DNA of 60,262 nucleotides from a virus: positions 1-60,262 of the IMG/VR virus record IMGVR_UViG_3300044825_002252, one strand, 5' to 3'. Positions 1-11,400 of this stretch are shown here, one piece after another (position 1 is the stretch's first letter; each line of letters begins with the position of its first letter). The notes below the pieces were generated by a model. The model ran no database searches, was not told the origin of the DNA, and saw only the letters and a list, made by a program, of their open reading frames with translations. The translations under genes were made by a program, and so were the position numbers.

Positions 1-2
1 GT

Positions 3-3000
3 TTAGATGATAAAATATTTAAATTTAGATATGTAATACCAAAAGATTCTTTAGTAAGTGGAAGACCACCACTAGATGGTTTTATTATACAAGAATCAAG
101 TAGTAATATTGGTTCAAATTTTGAATTATCTTCTCAATTTGATTTTGATACAAATACACTAACTAGATCTGATAATCTTAAAAATATAAAAGTTATTTCT
201 GGTGCAACATACTCTGGTGGAGTAGTAACTATCACATCAGAAACTCCACACAATTTATCAGTTGGTTCACAAGTTAATATTCAACAAATTTCTTCTTCTG
301 ATAATACATCGGCACAATATAATGTTGGATATAACGGATTATACATAGTTACTTCAATTTTAAGCTCAACTAAGTTTACGTATAATACAACAAAAACTCC
401 AGGAACATTTCTAAACAATATCTCATCTAGGACTACATCTCTTCCATATTTGACTCGAAAAAGATATAAAGAAACATATATCGTTTATAGAACACAAGAA
501 ATTCAATCCTATGTCAGAGATCAACAGGATGGAATTTATCATATCATAGCAATTAATGCATCAAATTCACCACGAGTGAGTGAGTTTTCGCACCTAAAAT
601 TATCTCAACCGATTCAATATCTATATCCACAAGAGAATAGAGATAATCCAGTATCAGACCCTCAATCAACTATATCATATGCTTTACCAGATCCAATAGG
701 GCAAGTGGTGATAGATGATCCACAAAACAGTTTAACAAAAGAAACTTTTGAAAAATTTGTAAATGATCATAGAGTAGGATTTGGTATTACTAACATTATA
801 TCGTCCACAGGAACATCACACGTAATCCATACTGATATTGATCATGGCTTGAATGGTATATCTAGATTAAGTATTGTCCCTGGTAGTGCCGGACTTGCAT
901 ATGGAAATATTTCTGGAATTAGTGCAGATTTATATAATGCTAATTTAGTCGGATTTGCTGGATCTACAGTTGGGGAAGCTGCAACTGCAGTCATTAGAAT
1001 TGACGCAAGTGGTCAAATTACAGACATAAAAGTAATTAATCCAGGTAGTGCATATGGAGTAGGCAACACATTATCAGTTGTAGGCGTCGCAACAACAACA
1101 GGTCACGTAGCTGCTACCGTTAGAGTCGAATCTGTTATTAATTCTATAGATGATGTAATAAGTGTTGACAATATTAAACACGATGATTTAATAGAATATA
1201 ATAATCTTTATAGAGTTACAGGAATCACAAGTAGTAGATCTATTGTTGTTTCTTCTGCTTCAAGTATTTCGAATAGACCACTTAGTGGAATATCTACAGT
1301 TATATCAACATCAAGTATAATTTCACAATTAGGACCAAAAGCCTTATTTGTATCGGAATTAACTCACCCTGTAAATTCAGAAGTTGGTATAATAACGACC
1401 ACAACAGCACATGGTTTAAAAATAAACTCAAAGGTAAAAATATCCGGTGCAACACAATCTCAGTATAATAAAGATTTTATTGTTAAAAAAATTAATAGTT
1501 TGACCTCATTTGATTTGACTCTCGGATTTACAACTACTTCCAATACAGTAGAGTCTTCTCTTTATGTATATCCATATACTTATTCATCTAACTTTGGATC
1601 AATATCAATTTCCGATGAAAAAACTACATCTAGATTGATTCCACCATTTGCTGGAATTACTACAACAATTTCAGCAAATGTAACTTCTTTAGATTCTACT
1701 ATTACAATTCCAAATGCGATTGATACTGGATTGAAAATTGGTGATTTCATTTCAATCGATAATGAGATATTTAAAATTTCCGAGACTGTAGCATCAAATG
1801 TGATTTCAGTAATTCGAGGTGTTCTAGGAACTATTGTTGAATCACATGTATCTGGATCAATTGTAAGAAAAATATCTCCAATTCCAATTGAATTGAGAAG
1901 GCACTCAATTTTAAGAGCATCTGGCCACACATTTGAATATGTTGGCTTTGGTCCAGGAAATTATTCTACTGCACTACCAGAATCTCAAGATAGATTAATT
2001 TCACCACAAGAAGAATTATTCTCACAATCGTTTAAATCTGATGGTGGAATTAATGTATTCACTGGAATGAATAATGATGGTGATTTTTATATTGGAAATA
2101 AAAAAGTAAGTTCTTCAACTGGACAGGAAGAAGTATATGATTCACCTATCCCAACTGTAACTGGTGAAGATTTTGAAATTGGTAGAGCTGATGTCATCAA
2201 TCCACTTGAAATAAATGTAACCAAATCTATCAAAGTTGAAGGTGGTACATCAAAAGATATAATTTCAAAATTTGATGGTCCAGTAGTATTCAATAATAAA
2301 ATTACTTCTACTTCCGACAAAGGAGTCGAAGCAAACTCTATATTTATACAAGGAACTGCAAATGTATCTAGAAAACTAAGTGTTGGCATTTCTACCCCAA
2401 CACTTATTGGAAATGCAGGTGACATAGATTTCAATTCAACTCCAGATAATGGTGGATCGGCAGGTTGGATATTTACCAATCAAAATCAGTGGAGAGAATT
2501 TGCTCCAGTTAAAGATTTAAATGGAAGATATGTTGGAGTATGGAGTGGTACATTTTATGGTGATGGATCTAATCTGTCTGGACTAGAATCAACATGGATT
2601 GTCCAACCTAGTGTTGGAATATATACTGGTAGTAATGTTGGTATTGGAATTACAGCCACATCAAAAGCAAAGTTACGTGTAAATGGAATCGTAAATGTAA
2701 CTGAAATTATTGAAAAAGCTACCATTGTTACCACTAATTGGCCCAATTTAGTTCCTTCCATAACTCCAATCGATATTTACGTCGGAGATAATAATGTATA
2801 CTATTACACAACTCCGTCTTCTGCGAATTGGACCATAAACTTTACTGGTGGCCCAAGTACTTCTTTGGGCAGTGTATTGGAAGTTGGTGAATCAATTACT
2901 GTTGCATTTATAGCAACTATAGGTACTATTGGTAGATATAATAATGCAATCACAATTGATGGAGGAGCATTTACTAATGTTTATTATTATGGTGGATCGG

Positions 3001-3125
3001 CATATACTTCAGGTACTCCAAATGCAATTGATGTATATACATATGTGATCATTAGAAAATCTACATCTGGTACTATAAATGACCAATTTACAATATTAGC
3101 ATCTCAATCAACTTACGGTATATAA
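3..3125 (+). CDS. Virion structural (fibre/baseplate-type) protein, 5' end outside window
   Basis: The frame is open from the first complete codon, so the gene starts upstream; 1,040 codons are visible. A TTG at 450 could be read as a start but is internal: the upstream 149 codons are in the same Ser/Thr/Ile-rich style. The protein is beta-rich, with AHGL-type modules (TTTTAHGLKINSKVKISG near visible residue 465), an ASGHTFEYVG motif near residue 640 and a YGDGSNLSG motif near residue 853. The last two recur in other fibre proteins of this window, for example 31701-33566. The C-terminal 120 residues form a distinct Gly/Tyr-rich tail. Its stop is 3 bases from the next ATG, so the two are co-transcribed. 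A virion role is inferred from composition and neighbours; no enzyme motif is seen. Confidence 0.8.
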   Translation, partial: LDDKIFKFRYVIPKDSLVSGRPPLDGFIIQESSSNIGSNFELSSQFDFDTNTLTRSDNLKNIKVISGATYSGGVVTITSETPHNLSVGSQVNIQQISSSDNTSAQYNVGYNGLYIVTSILSSTKFTYNTTKTPGTFLNNISSRTTSLPYLTRKRYKETYIVYRTQEIQSYVRDQQDGIYHIIAINASNSPRVSEFSHLKLSQPIQYLYPQENRDNPVSDPQSTISYALPDPIGQVVIDDPQNSLTKETFEKFVNDHRVGFGITNIISSTGTSHVIHTDIDHGLNGISRLSIVPGSAGLAYGNISGISADLYNANLVGFAGSTVGEAATAVIRIDASGQITDIKVINPGSAYGVGNTLSVVGVATTTGHVAATVRVESVINSIDDVISVDNIKHDDLIEYNNLYRVTGITSSRSIVVSSASSISNRPLSGISTVISTSSIISQLGPKALFVSELTHPVNSEVGIITTTTAHGLKINSKVKISGATQSQYNKDFIVKKINSLTSFDLTLGFTTTSNTVESSLYVYPYTYSSNFGSISISDEKTTSRLIPPFAGITTTISANVTSLDSTITIPNAIDTGLKIGDFISIDNEIFKISETVASNVISVIRGVLGTIVESHVSGSIVRKISPIPIELRRHSILRASGHTFEYVGFGPGNYSTALPESQDRLISPQEELFSQSFKSDGGINVFTGMNNDGDFYIGNKKVSSSTGQEEVYDSPIPTVTGEDFEIGRADVINPLEINVTKSIKVEGGTSKDIISKFDGPVVFNNKITSTSDKGVEANSIFIQGTANVSRKLSVGISTPTLIGNAGDIDFNSTPDNGGSAGWIFTNQNQWREFAPVKDLNGRYVGVWSGTFYGDGSNLSGLESTWIVQPSVGIYTGSNVGIGITATSKAKLRVNGIVNVTEIIEKATIVTTNWPNLVPSITPIDIYVGDNNVYYYTTPSSANWTINFTGGPSTSLGSVLEVGESITVAFIATIGTIGRYNNAITIDGGAFTNVYYYGGSAYTSGTPNAIDVYTYVIIRKSTSGTINDQFTILASQSTYGI

Positions 3126-3128
3126 GAT

Positions 3129-5216
3129 ATGCCAATTATAGGAGCCATAGGAAATGCATCTGAGTATGCATATCGTTCAAATTTAATTGATTTTCCAGAT
3201 CCATTTGATTTTACAGATTTATCTAATGTAGAACCTGGAGTAACATATTATAGTGAATATGTTAAAATTACTGGAATTAAAAGTAAACTAAAAGTTGAGA
3301 TTGATCCAGGTACATCATATTCAATTTTTGCTAGTGTATTTGATAATTCAAGTAGATCATCTCTTGCATTCGATAATGATAACACATCGAATGCAAATTT
3401 TTCACAAGATTTGGCACCTAGTCTTAGATATACATCGGGTGAATCTTATATTTCAAATAATCAATCAATAATACTTTCTAGGCAAATCCCATCTGTTCCT
3501 ACTTTACCTAGTGCTTCACTTGATAGTAGTTTAATTACTTTTGATGAATATAATCCTAGATTTAGTCAACAGATATTACCTTCATCTACTCTTCCTACAG
3601 TTTTTGGTCAAACTTATACTTCTACTGTTTCTATAGGAAAATCAACACAAGATTGGGTACTTAAAGTTAGAGATATAGATTCAACTGTAAATAACTTTAG
3701 CTTCAATTCTTTATCCAATGTTTTTGCTGGAATTGCGGTCACTTCTAATGAAATTACTATATCTGGACTTGAAAAAAATTATCTGTTCCCAAGTCAAGTA
3801 TCAACAAGCAATGCAAGAATAATAGTTGATAATGTAGCTTTTCCTGTTGGTGTTTCTACATTACTTCAAAATGGAAATTTGGTTAGATTGGATACAAATT
3901 CATCAACAAGTTATAGTACAGCAAAATCTGTTAATCTGGATGTTTCTGGATTTAGTACTAGTTGGAACGTTACGACTGAACCATTAGATCTAACTCCTAC
4001 ATTTACTTTTTATGATTTAGGACTTTTAAATCCATCAAAAACTCAATTTTCTCCAATCACTAATGCAGCCCTGACTGCACTTTACAGTACAGCTGTTTCA
4101 GGAAATTTTCAAAGGTTTGATATTAGCGGACTGAATGTCGGTTTATCAACAAATATAACATTCACAAATGGAGCTGAATATCAAGTTATAAGACCAGGTA
4201 CTACTGCAGGTACTGCCTTGGAGTCAGCATCTACTGTAAAAAATTTCACTGATCCACCAATACTTGTACAAAATGGTGATGGAATTAGAATTCGATTGAC
4301 CTCATCTGCGAATTATAGTACAACAGTCACAACTTCAGTTACAGTTGGTACAGTTACACGGCAAGTTTGGTCAATTCAAACACAAGCTGACCCTGGTACT
4401 GGTACTGGTGGTCCAATCACACCAGACCCACCACCACCTACTATACCAACAAACACTATTAGTAGATATTATAATAGTACTATAACAGATCATTTTTATG
4501 GATTTGGTTCTGCAATATCTGGAACTGTGCAAGTTAATCAAGCAAGTTCAACATCTGCACTTGCATACAATACAAATGCAGCATGTTTTATTGGAGATGA
4601 AAATAATGGAAATGACGCCTTTGTCAATTTTGGTAATGATCCCACTTATGGTGGAAATTATTACCTTATAAGACCAGTAATAATATATAATGTCATATCA
4701 AGTGCACTTGTATCAAATCGTAATGCAAATGATGTAACCGATATCTCCGATTTGGGACTTACAGATATAGGTTTTACACAAAGACCAAATGGACTATTTT
4801 ATAATAGATACATACAAAGATTTAGAAATCTTACCAATAATTTACAATCATTAGCGAGGTCATGGCGCTTTACTTACTCTCTTAATGGATATGGGCTAGA
4901 ATCGAGTAATTTTTTCAGATGCTATCAATCAAACCCTGGTGGTGGAGCACAACAATTGTATCTATTATATTCTCATGCCAACCAAGATCATTTATTGAGT
5001 TTATCGAATGCTGAAGGAAGCCCAAGTTACAGTTTAGTTCAATCTTTGGGATGGGTGTACCCAGGAACAGGAGCTCAACCATCTGGAACTAGACCTTTAT
5101 ATAGACTATACATATCAGCTGATGTCAATCACTTCTACACAACTTCAGATGTTGAAAGAGCTAATGTTATTGCGGCAGGTGCAATAAATGAGGGGAGAAT
5201 TGCATGGGTTCTTTGA
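3129..5216 (+). CDS. Virion protein with C-terminal DUF5648-like domain
   Basis: 695 aa. Residues 1-425 are a Ser/Thr-rich beta protein with no motif I can name. A Pro-rich hinge (about 427-440, PDPPPPTIP) leads to a C-terminal domain of about 255 residues. That domain repeats a pattern of aromatic-Tyr-x-x-x-x-x-D-H-F-Y (YYNSTITDHFYGFG; LYISADVNHFYTTS) and ends with a block ERANVIAAGAINEGRIAWVL, the hallmark of DUF5648, a beta-trefoil-like or lectin-like domain of secreted and surface proteins. The likely role is a receptor- or glycan-binding tip on a fibre; this is inference. It lies directly between two other fibre genes. Confidence 0.75.
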   Translation: MPIIGAIGNASEYAYRSNLIDFPDPFDFTDLSNVEPGVTYYSEYVKITGIKSKLKVEIDPGTSYSIFASVFDNSSRSSLAFDNDNTSNANFSQDLAPSLRYTSGESYISNNQSIILSRQIPSVPTLPSASLDSSLITFDEYNPRFSQQILPSSTLPTVFGQTYTSTVSIGKSTQDWVLKVRDIDSTVNNFSFNSLSNVFAGIAVTSNEITISGLEKNYLFPSQVSTSNARIIVDNVAFPVGVSTLLQNGNLVRLDTNSSTSYSTAKSVNLDVSGFSTSWNVTTEPLDLTPTFTFYDLGLLNPSKTQFSPITNAALTALYSTAVSGNFQRFDISGLNVGLSTNITFTNGAEYQVIRPGTTAGTALESASTVKNFTDPPILVQNGDGIRIRLTSSANYSTTVTTSVTVGTVTRQVWSIQTQADPGTGTGGPITPDPPPPTIPTNTISRYYNSTITDHFYGFGSAISGTVQVNQASSTSALAYNTNAACFIGDENNGNDAFVNFGNDPTYGGNYYLIRPVIIYNVISSALVSNRNANDVTDISDLGLTDIGFTQRPNGLFYNRYIQRFRNLTNNLQSLARSWRFTYSLNGYGLESSNFFRCYQSNPGGGAQQLYLLYSHANQDHLLSLSNAEGSPSYSLVQSLGWVYPGTGAQPSGTRPLYRLYISADVNHFYTTSDVERANVIAAGAINEGRIAWVL

Positions 5217-5219
5217 TGT

Positions 5220-5227
5220 AATAAATA
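5220..5227 (+). promoter_or_regulatory. Late promoter octamer (AATAAATA)
   Basis: Matches the NATAAATA late-promoter consensus reported for T4-like cyanophages. It sits 37 bases before the ATG at 5265, which is preceded by a good Shine-Dalgarno sequence (AAGGAG, 5253-5258). Confidence 0.55.
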
Positions 5228-5264
5228 ATAAAAAAAGGGGATAGTGAACCTTTAAGGAGAAAAA

Positions 5265-6458
5265 ATGGCTTTAAGTAAGAATTTCGTCATAAGAAATGGA
5301 CTTGAAGTTTCCAACGATTTAATTTATGCTGATGCTAGTTTAGATCATGTTGGAATCGGAACTACAACACCTCTATATCACTTAGATACAATTGGTGATA
5401 TAGCTTTAACTAATCGTCTTTTAGTTGGAGTAAATAGTTCACCAACAGTTAAAATAACTACAGGAATTGCATCCGCTGCCTCACCAGGTGTAATCAGTGG
5501 AATAAATACGTCTTCAATAAGAATTAACGATACATTAACAGAAAGTCTTAATACGTATTTTTCACCTGGAACTAGAATAGTATCAATAGGAGCATCAATA
5601 TTAAATTTAAATGTAGCTCATTTAAATGGAATAGGATCAACTACTCTTAATATCACTGTTAGTCGTAGAGTGACTTCAGGTGATAAGGATAACATATTAG
5701 TTTCAAATGGAGCTAACATTGGTCCAGAATGGAAAAGAATCGATGAATTTATTGCAATTGGAGTTACTCAAAGTAATGATAACATAAACTATAATGTAAT
5801 TTTTACTGGTAATCCAGGTGATATAGAGACGAAGCTTAGAGTCGATAATAATGGATTAATTTATAATCCTTCACTTAATAGACTTGGTATTGGGACAAGT
5901 GCCCCATCGGTAAGTTTAGATGTAGTTGGAAATACAAAAGTTTCGGGTATAGTCACGACAAATACACTTTTAGTTACTACTGCATCTACTCTTGCTAGTG
6001 CAAATGCAACTTCTTTAACTGTAACTCCTGGAGACACAAATCTAGAAGATGTTTTTGCGGAAGACATAGAAGCAACATCATTTAGAATAGGTTCTCCGCC
6101 ATCTCTCACTGATTTTCAAATTGATAATTATAATTTTTATAGACAATCTTCTTCCTTTTCGGCAACAGTCGGAGTTGCTGTAACAGTAGATTCATATAAT
6201 ATATCAGCTTCAAACTTTAAAGTAGCAGAATATACTTTCTTCATTCAAAATGGAGCAAATATACAAGCACAAAAAGTTCTTTTGATGCAGAATGGCACTA
6301 CTGCATTCACTGAAGAATATGCAATCATGTATAATCCAAATATTATAGTTTCAATTGGATCCACGATATCTGGATCTACTTGCAGTCTATTAGCCACACC
6401 TGTTACGGGAACCGTTGGTATAGTAACTTATATGTTTACAAGAAATAGCTTGAGATAA
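5265..6458 (+). CDS. Fibre-type virion protein
   Basis: 397 aa. It begins MALSKNFVIRNGLEVSNDL, the usual opening of T4-like cyanophage fibre and baseplate proteins, followed by two VGIGT.-P-x-LD-V-G modules (about residues 29-45 and 205-220) that recur in the larger fibres of this window. The end (residues 275-397) is a compact beta domain ending VTYMFTRNSLR. It has its own late promoter and the ribosome-binding site AAGGAG. It probably encodes a tail or baseplate fibre subunit; which one cannot be told from sequence. Confidence 0.75.
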   Translation: MALSKNFVIRNGLEVSNDLIYADASLDHVGIGTTTPLYHLDTIGDIALTNRLLVGVNSSPTVKITTGIASAASPGVISGINTSSIRINDTLTESLNTYFSPGTRIVSIGASILNLNVAHLNGIGSTTLNITVSRRVTSGDKDNILVSNGANIGPEWKRIDEFIAIGVTQSNDNINYNVIFTGNPGDIETKLRVDNNGLIYNPSLNRLGIGTSAPSVSLDVVGNTKVSGIVTTNTLLVTTASTLASANATSLTVTPGDTNLEDVFAEDIEATSFRIGSPPSLTDFQIDNYNFYRQSSSFSATVGVAVTVDSYNISASNFKVAEYTFFIQNGANIQAQKVLLMQNGTTAFTEEYAIMYNPNIIVSIGSTISGSTCSLLATPVTGTVGIVTYMFTRNSLR

Positions 6459-6459
6459 T

Positions 6460-8463
6460 ATGGAATATAAACACTATACTCTAAGTGTAACTGATCCTGA
6501 ATATTGGCAAGAAATTCATGATTTATTATGTGACGAGTCTGATTGTGATTATATTCCAAATCGATGTGTAGAATGCACTGACCCAAAACATCATAGTCCA
6601 ACAAGAGGTACTTTCTTGCTCACTGAAAGTGAAGTACAAGAACTTACTAATCACCCAAAAATCAGTTGGATTGAATTGTCTATGATTGATTATCCAAATC
6701 AATATCCACAACCAGAACATTGTTTGCCTAGATGGCCAACTAATGTAAAAATCTACAGAGATTTGGACTTGAATCGTCCTCCGACCTCACCTACATCTGC
6801 AGATTTAAATCGAACTAATTGGGCACTAAAAAGAACCACGTTGAAAAAAAATTCTGATTTTTGGAATACTATAACTGGGGAATTCGTTCCTCCAGTAAAT
6901 GACAATATAAATTATACTATGATGGGAAATAATGTAGATATTGTCATACATGACTCAGGTATTTTGCAGTATCACCCAGAATTTATGGACGTTACTGGAA
7001 AATCTAGAGTTAGAGATATAGTTCTAGATGGACCATATTATATTGATCCAGCTCATTTCAATTTAATTGGAGCCACAGTATTAAAACCAGATGGAAGAAT
7101 AGGAATAACTAGAACTTCTGCAATAAATTGGTGGCAAAATGCAGCGAGTAGATCTTCATCTTTTTCTGCTATAGGGACATTTATTATACCGTCATTATAT
7201 ACAGAAGAAAATACTCTTGGGACTAATTTGAATGGAACAAATGGAATGACAGATTCTCATGGTACCGCATGTGCATCTCTTTCTGCTGGAAAAAATTTTG
7301 GAACTGCTTTTGCTGCCAACATTTGGAGTATTTTTGGTCCAACTCAAAATCCTAAATTTATTATGCCCATTGAATTGGCGTATGATTTGATGAAAATTTT
7401 TCATTTATATAAGCCAACAAATCCGTCAACTGGAGTTAAAAATCCAACTATCATTAATGCAAGTTATGCCTATGTTGGTGGATTTACTGCAACTGATACT
7501 ATAAGTTATAGATTCAAAAATCAAACTGGTACTTTCACTGGAAATGCTCCAGCGACTGATCCAACATCTCCAGTATTATATGCAAAAGAATCTTTAACTA
7601 ACAATTTATTGGCAACAAATTATGGTGCATATAGAACATTCAATACTGAATCTTCTAGTTCCAGTGTTGTGACATCAGGAGAAGAACTTATGAATTCTGG
7701 TGTTATATTTGTGTCGGCTGCTGGAAATCAAAATCAAAGAGTGGGAGTTGGATCTGATGATCCACATAGATTAGATTATTATGAAGATTCTATCTTTGGC
7801 ATTTATAGAAACAATCCAAATTTTCCAGCAGGATGTGCACCAAGTGGACACAGAGATTGGTTACTTCCATGTGGACTTGGATTTGATTCGGTTAATGATT
7901 TTCATCCCGTAATAAATGTTGGTGCTATGGATGAGTTTATTAATGGAGATTACTCAGAAAGAAAAGCTTTTTATTCAAATAATGGTCCTGGAATAGATGT
8001 TTGGGCACCAGCAGATGAAACTCTCGCTGCTGGAATTTCTGGATTGGATCCATTCCGTAGAGTTGATAATTCTGTATTTTTTGATCGTTTATTTAATGGC
8101 ACTAGTGCTGCTGCTCCTGTTGTAGTCGGAATAATTGCCATATATTTACAATTAAATCCATTAGCTACTTCAGCTCAGGTTAAAAATTGGTTGTCTACAA
8201 TTGGATCACAAACTCTAGTTACTGAATATTTGGATCAATATCCAAATGAATCTGATACATTATATTGGTCTGGTACTTTTAATATGAGAGGTGCACCTAA
8301 AAAAATAGTATATAATCCTTATGAAAATAGTATCACTCCAACACCAACACCACCAGAACCACCAACGCCACCAACACCACTTCCACCAATAGTTGATGAT
8401 GTTAGAGTAAAACTTGTAATATCTGGTGATACTCTTTTGTTAGATGGAATTTCAATAGAATAA
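6460..8463 (+). CDS. Subtilisin-like serine protease (S8) in the fibre operon
   Basis: 667 aa. The catalytic residues of the subtilase family are all present and in order: Asp165 (VIHDSGI), His267 (DSHGTACAS), oxyanion Asn423 (SAAGNQNQ) and Ser549 (NGTSAAAPV). The N-terminal 75 residues end with GTFLLTESEVQELTNHPKIS, which looks like the C-terminal part of an inhibitor-I9 propeptide and suggests a zymogen that matures by self-cleavage. A Pro/Thr-rich linker (about 626-643) precedes a short C-terminal tail, perhaps a virion anchor. No signal peptide is seen. It starts one base after the previous stop, inside a run of structural genes. It may process fibres or attack host surface protein; the target is unknown. 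Confidence 0.88.
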   Translation: MEYKHYTLSVTDPEYWQEIHDLLCDESDCDYIPNRCVECTDPKHHSPTRGTFLLTESEVQELTNHPKISWIELSMIDYPNQYPQPEHCLPRWPTNVKIYRDLDLNRPPTSPTSADLNRTNWALKRTTLKKNSDFWNTITGEFVPPVNDNINYTMMGNNVDIVIHDSGILQYHPEFMDVTGKSRVRDIVLDGPYYIDPAHFNLIGATVLKPDGRIGITRTSAINWWQNAASRSSSFSAIGTFIIPSLYTEENTLGTNLNGTNGMTDSHGTACASLSAGKNFGTAFAANIWSIFGPTQNPKFIMPIELAYDLMKIFHLYKPTNPSTGVKNPTIINASYAYVGGFTATDTISYRFKNQTGTFTGNAPATDPTSPVLYAKESLTNNLLATNYGAYRTFNTESSSSSVVTSGEELMNSGVIFVSAAGNQNQRVGVGSDDPHRLDYYEDSIFGIYRNNPNFPAGCAPSGHRDWLLPCGLGFDSVNDFHPVINVGAMDEFINGDYSERKAFYSNNGPGIDVWAPADETLAAGISGLDPFRRVDNSVFFDRLFNGTSAAAPVVVGIIAIYLQLNPLATSAQVKNWLSTIGSQTLVTEYLDQYPNESDTLYWSGTFNMRGAPKKIVYNPYENSITPTPTPPEPPTPPTPLPPIVDDVRVKLVISGDTLLLDGISIE

Positions 8464-8466
8464 ATA
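8459..8466 (+). promoter_or_regulatory. Late promoter octamer (AATAAATA) over a stop codon
   Basis: NATAAATA match overlapping the TAA stop of the protease gene; the next ATG (8483) follows 17 bases later. Confidence 0.5.
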
Positions 8467-8482
8467 TTTAAAAAAAAGAGAA

Positions 8483-11400
8483 ATGTCAGATAAAAGTTTT
8501 GGCGCAAGAAAAATACATCTGATTGGTGGGGAAGAAGTACCCAACATTACAAGTCAAAACGATTTAGATATCAATGCTGTTAATGTTGCAATTAGCACCA
8601 ATCTTGGAGTAGGAAGTTCAGTAACTGCTCAAACATATTATGGAGATGGCGTAAATTTAGTTGGAATTGTAACTAACTTAGTTCCTGGCATTGGTATTGA
8701 TTTATTTCCATCGCAGACACCTGGTAATAAAGGTCAGGTAAAAGTACAAGCATATAGGCCATTAGGAAAAACCATTTTTGTTACTCAAAATGGAAATGAT
8801 AATAATACTGGATTGACTGAAAGTGATGCAAAGAAAACAATTAAAGCCGCAGCAACGGTAGCTGTATTTGGAGACACTATCAAAGTGTATCCTGGCGTTT
8901 ACGTCGAAGAAAATCCAATTGTACTCAAAAAGACAGTTTCTGTAGAGGGAACAGAACTTAGAAACTGTGTGGTCACACCAAAATATCCATACCTTGATTT
9001 GTTCCATGTCAATAATGGATGTCACATTACTGACATGAGTTTTATTGGACCAAATATGACAGATGGTGCTGCAGTTGTGGCACTTCAACCTCTCCAAGGT
9101 GTTTCAGTAGATAGATATTTCGATGCTGCAAGAATGCTTCGTTTAAATCTTGATTATATTGCAAGAGAATCAGTTGGATTCCTTACCAGTGGATTTAGTG
9201 GTTTTGCTGGGAATCATAGAGAGCAAGATGCGGCAAGGCTGATTGATAAAAATTTAAATTATATTTCCGCAGAAGCAGTTGGTTTCTTAACATCACCAAC
9301 AGGATATAATTTCTCACTTTCTAGTGGAGATTATACAAATTGTAGAGAAGATGTTGTAAGTATAATGGGAGCAGTCTCATATGATTTGAAGGCAAATAGT
9401 AATCGTAAGTCAGTTGGTGCGGCACTCTCATACTTTAATAGTTCTGGTGGATTAATTCATATTACAGGTATTGCAACACAACAAGCAACAATTGCTGCAT
9501 TGGATTATGCAGTTGGAATTGCTAAGTCTGTAATAGACAATGTGTCTCCACCAATATCATATCAATCTGGAATTGGTAGCATTGCACAAGTTAAAGATTT
9601 ATCTGTAATTGCAGTTGCAGGTGGATGCGTTGGAGTTGGAACTACAATTGCTCAACTTGTTGGTATTGTCACACAAGCAATTGGAGCAGCAAGTACAAGT
9701 GGACTACCTTCGATTCGTTTTGGCGTAACACTAGAAAGCAAAGATTGCTCAGATGATGTAAAAGATATTTGGAAATGTGTGATTCATGATATCACAAGAG
9801 GTGGAAATTCTCGCTCAGTTGACGCAGGAAAATCATATTATGACTCAAATTGGAACTTAATTCCACAGATCCTTAAAAATCCGAATGAGGTTAACCAAAC
9901 AGTTGCCACACTAGATTATTCATTCGGTATTGCTCGCTCTGTAATCAATAACTCAACATGGGGAGGATATCCTGTTGGTCTAGGTACAACAGTAACAAAT
10001 GCTGTATATGATAATATAACAGGGGTGACTTCAATCACTGCATTGAATCATGGACTATCATTAGATGATGCAGTAAAAATAGTTGGATTAGGATTTACTT
10101 GTCCTTCTGGTCCAGGTATTGTTACTTACCCATCAGGATCTTTAGGTTACATATTTAATGTATTAAGAGTTGTAGATAGTAATAATTTTGAAGTTATAGT
10201 TGGACAGTCCACTCTTCCACATACTTATGTTTCTGGGGGAAATGTACAAAAATATACTAATTACCAGAATCAAATTTCCCAAGTAAAAGATCTTGGGATG
10301 CAAAAAGATCCATTGACTGGATTTAATAATGGAGTCAATGGTTGTGCCAATGTCGTCTCTGCAATGAGATCTTGTGTTGGAATTGTAACAAATATTGTTG
10401 GATATGGATCAACTGCTTTTACATCAGTAGGCATCAGAACCACATATCCAGGAAATTCTGGAATTGGATTCACGTCCATTCTCGGGATTACTTCAGCAGT
10501 ATATGATGAAGTATCTGGTAAATTGACTGTAATTTCACCAGGGATCAAAGCAATAAAAGGCGAATCGGTAGAAATAAGAAATCTAGCATTCAGCTGCAGT
10601 TCAGGTGGAAGTGGAATATCAACTCAATCATTCCCTTCTGGTAGATATGGATATGACTTCTTTATCGATAAGGTAAATAGCAATGGCTCATTTGAAGTTT
10701 ATGTTGGAGCTTCGACTTTACCCCACACTTATGCTGGAGGTGGATTCGTATTGGATAGAACGGTTGCAATAACAACCGCAACTTATAATCATGTGACTGG
10801 AATTACAACAATTAAAGCAAATGGACTTTCAATTGAAACTGGAGATTTAGTAAAAATTAGAGGATTGCAATTCTCTTGTCCAAGTGGAAGTGGAACTACT
10901 ACAATATATCCAACTGGAAATAATGGTTACGAATTTAGAGTTCTAGATATAGTAGTAGATAAACCATTTAATGTCACAAATGCAGTTTATAGCAATATAA
11001 CTGGAATTGCAACTATAACTGCCCCTGGAATAGCGGTTACATATAATGATCTAGTAGAACTAAGGAATTTAGAATTCAGCTGCCCTAGTAGCCCACCAAA
11101 TCTACTATACCCAACTGGAAATAATGGATATGAATTTAGAGTTCTAAGTTCAATTGGATCTACGTTTACAGTTGATGTTGGTAAGTCAACCATTCCCCAT
11201 ACTTATGTTCCTAGCACTGGTACTGTAATTAATAGAACTAAAACTGCAAATGATACATTTACGATTAATGTTGGACCATCTACAATTCCACATACTTATG
11301 TTTCTGGTGGAATAGCAATTCCTGAATTTTCTAGAGGAGTTGGACCAATTACTCAAGGTCCTTACATTAGAAACTGTACTAATTTCATTGGCGATAGTAT

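Noticed and set aside
450-3125. Gene start at TTG 450
   Set aside because: The frame is open to the left edge with the same composition, so 450 is internal.
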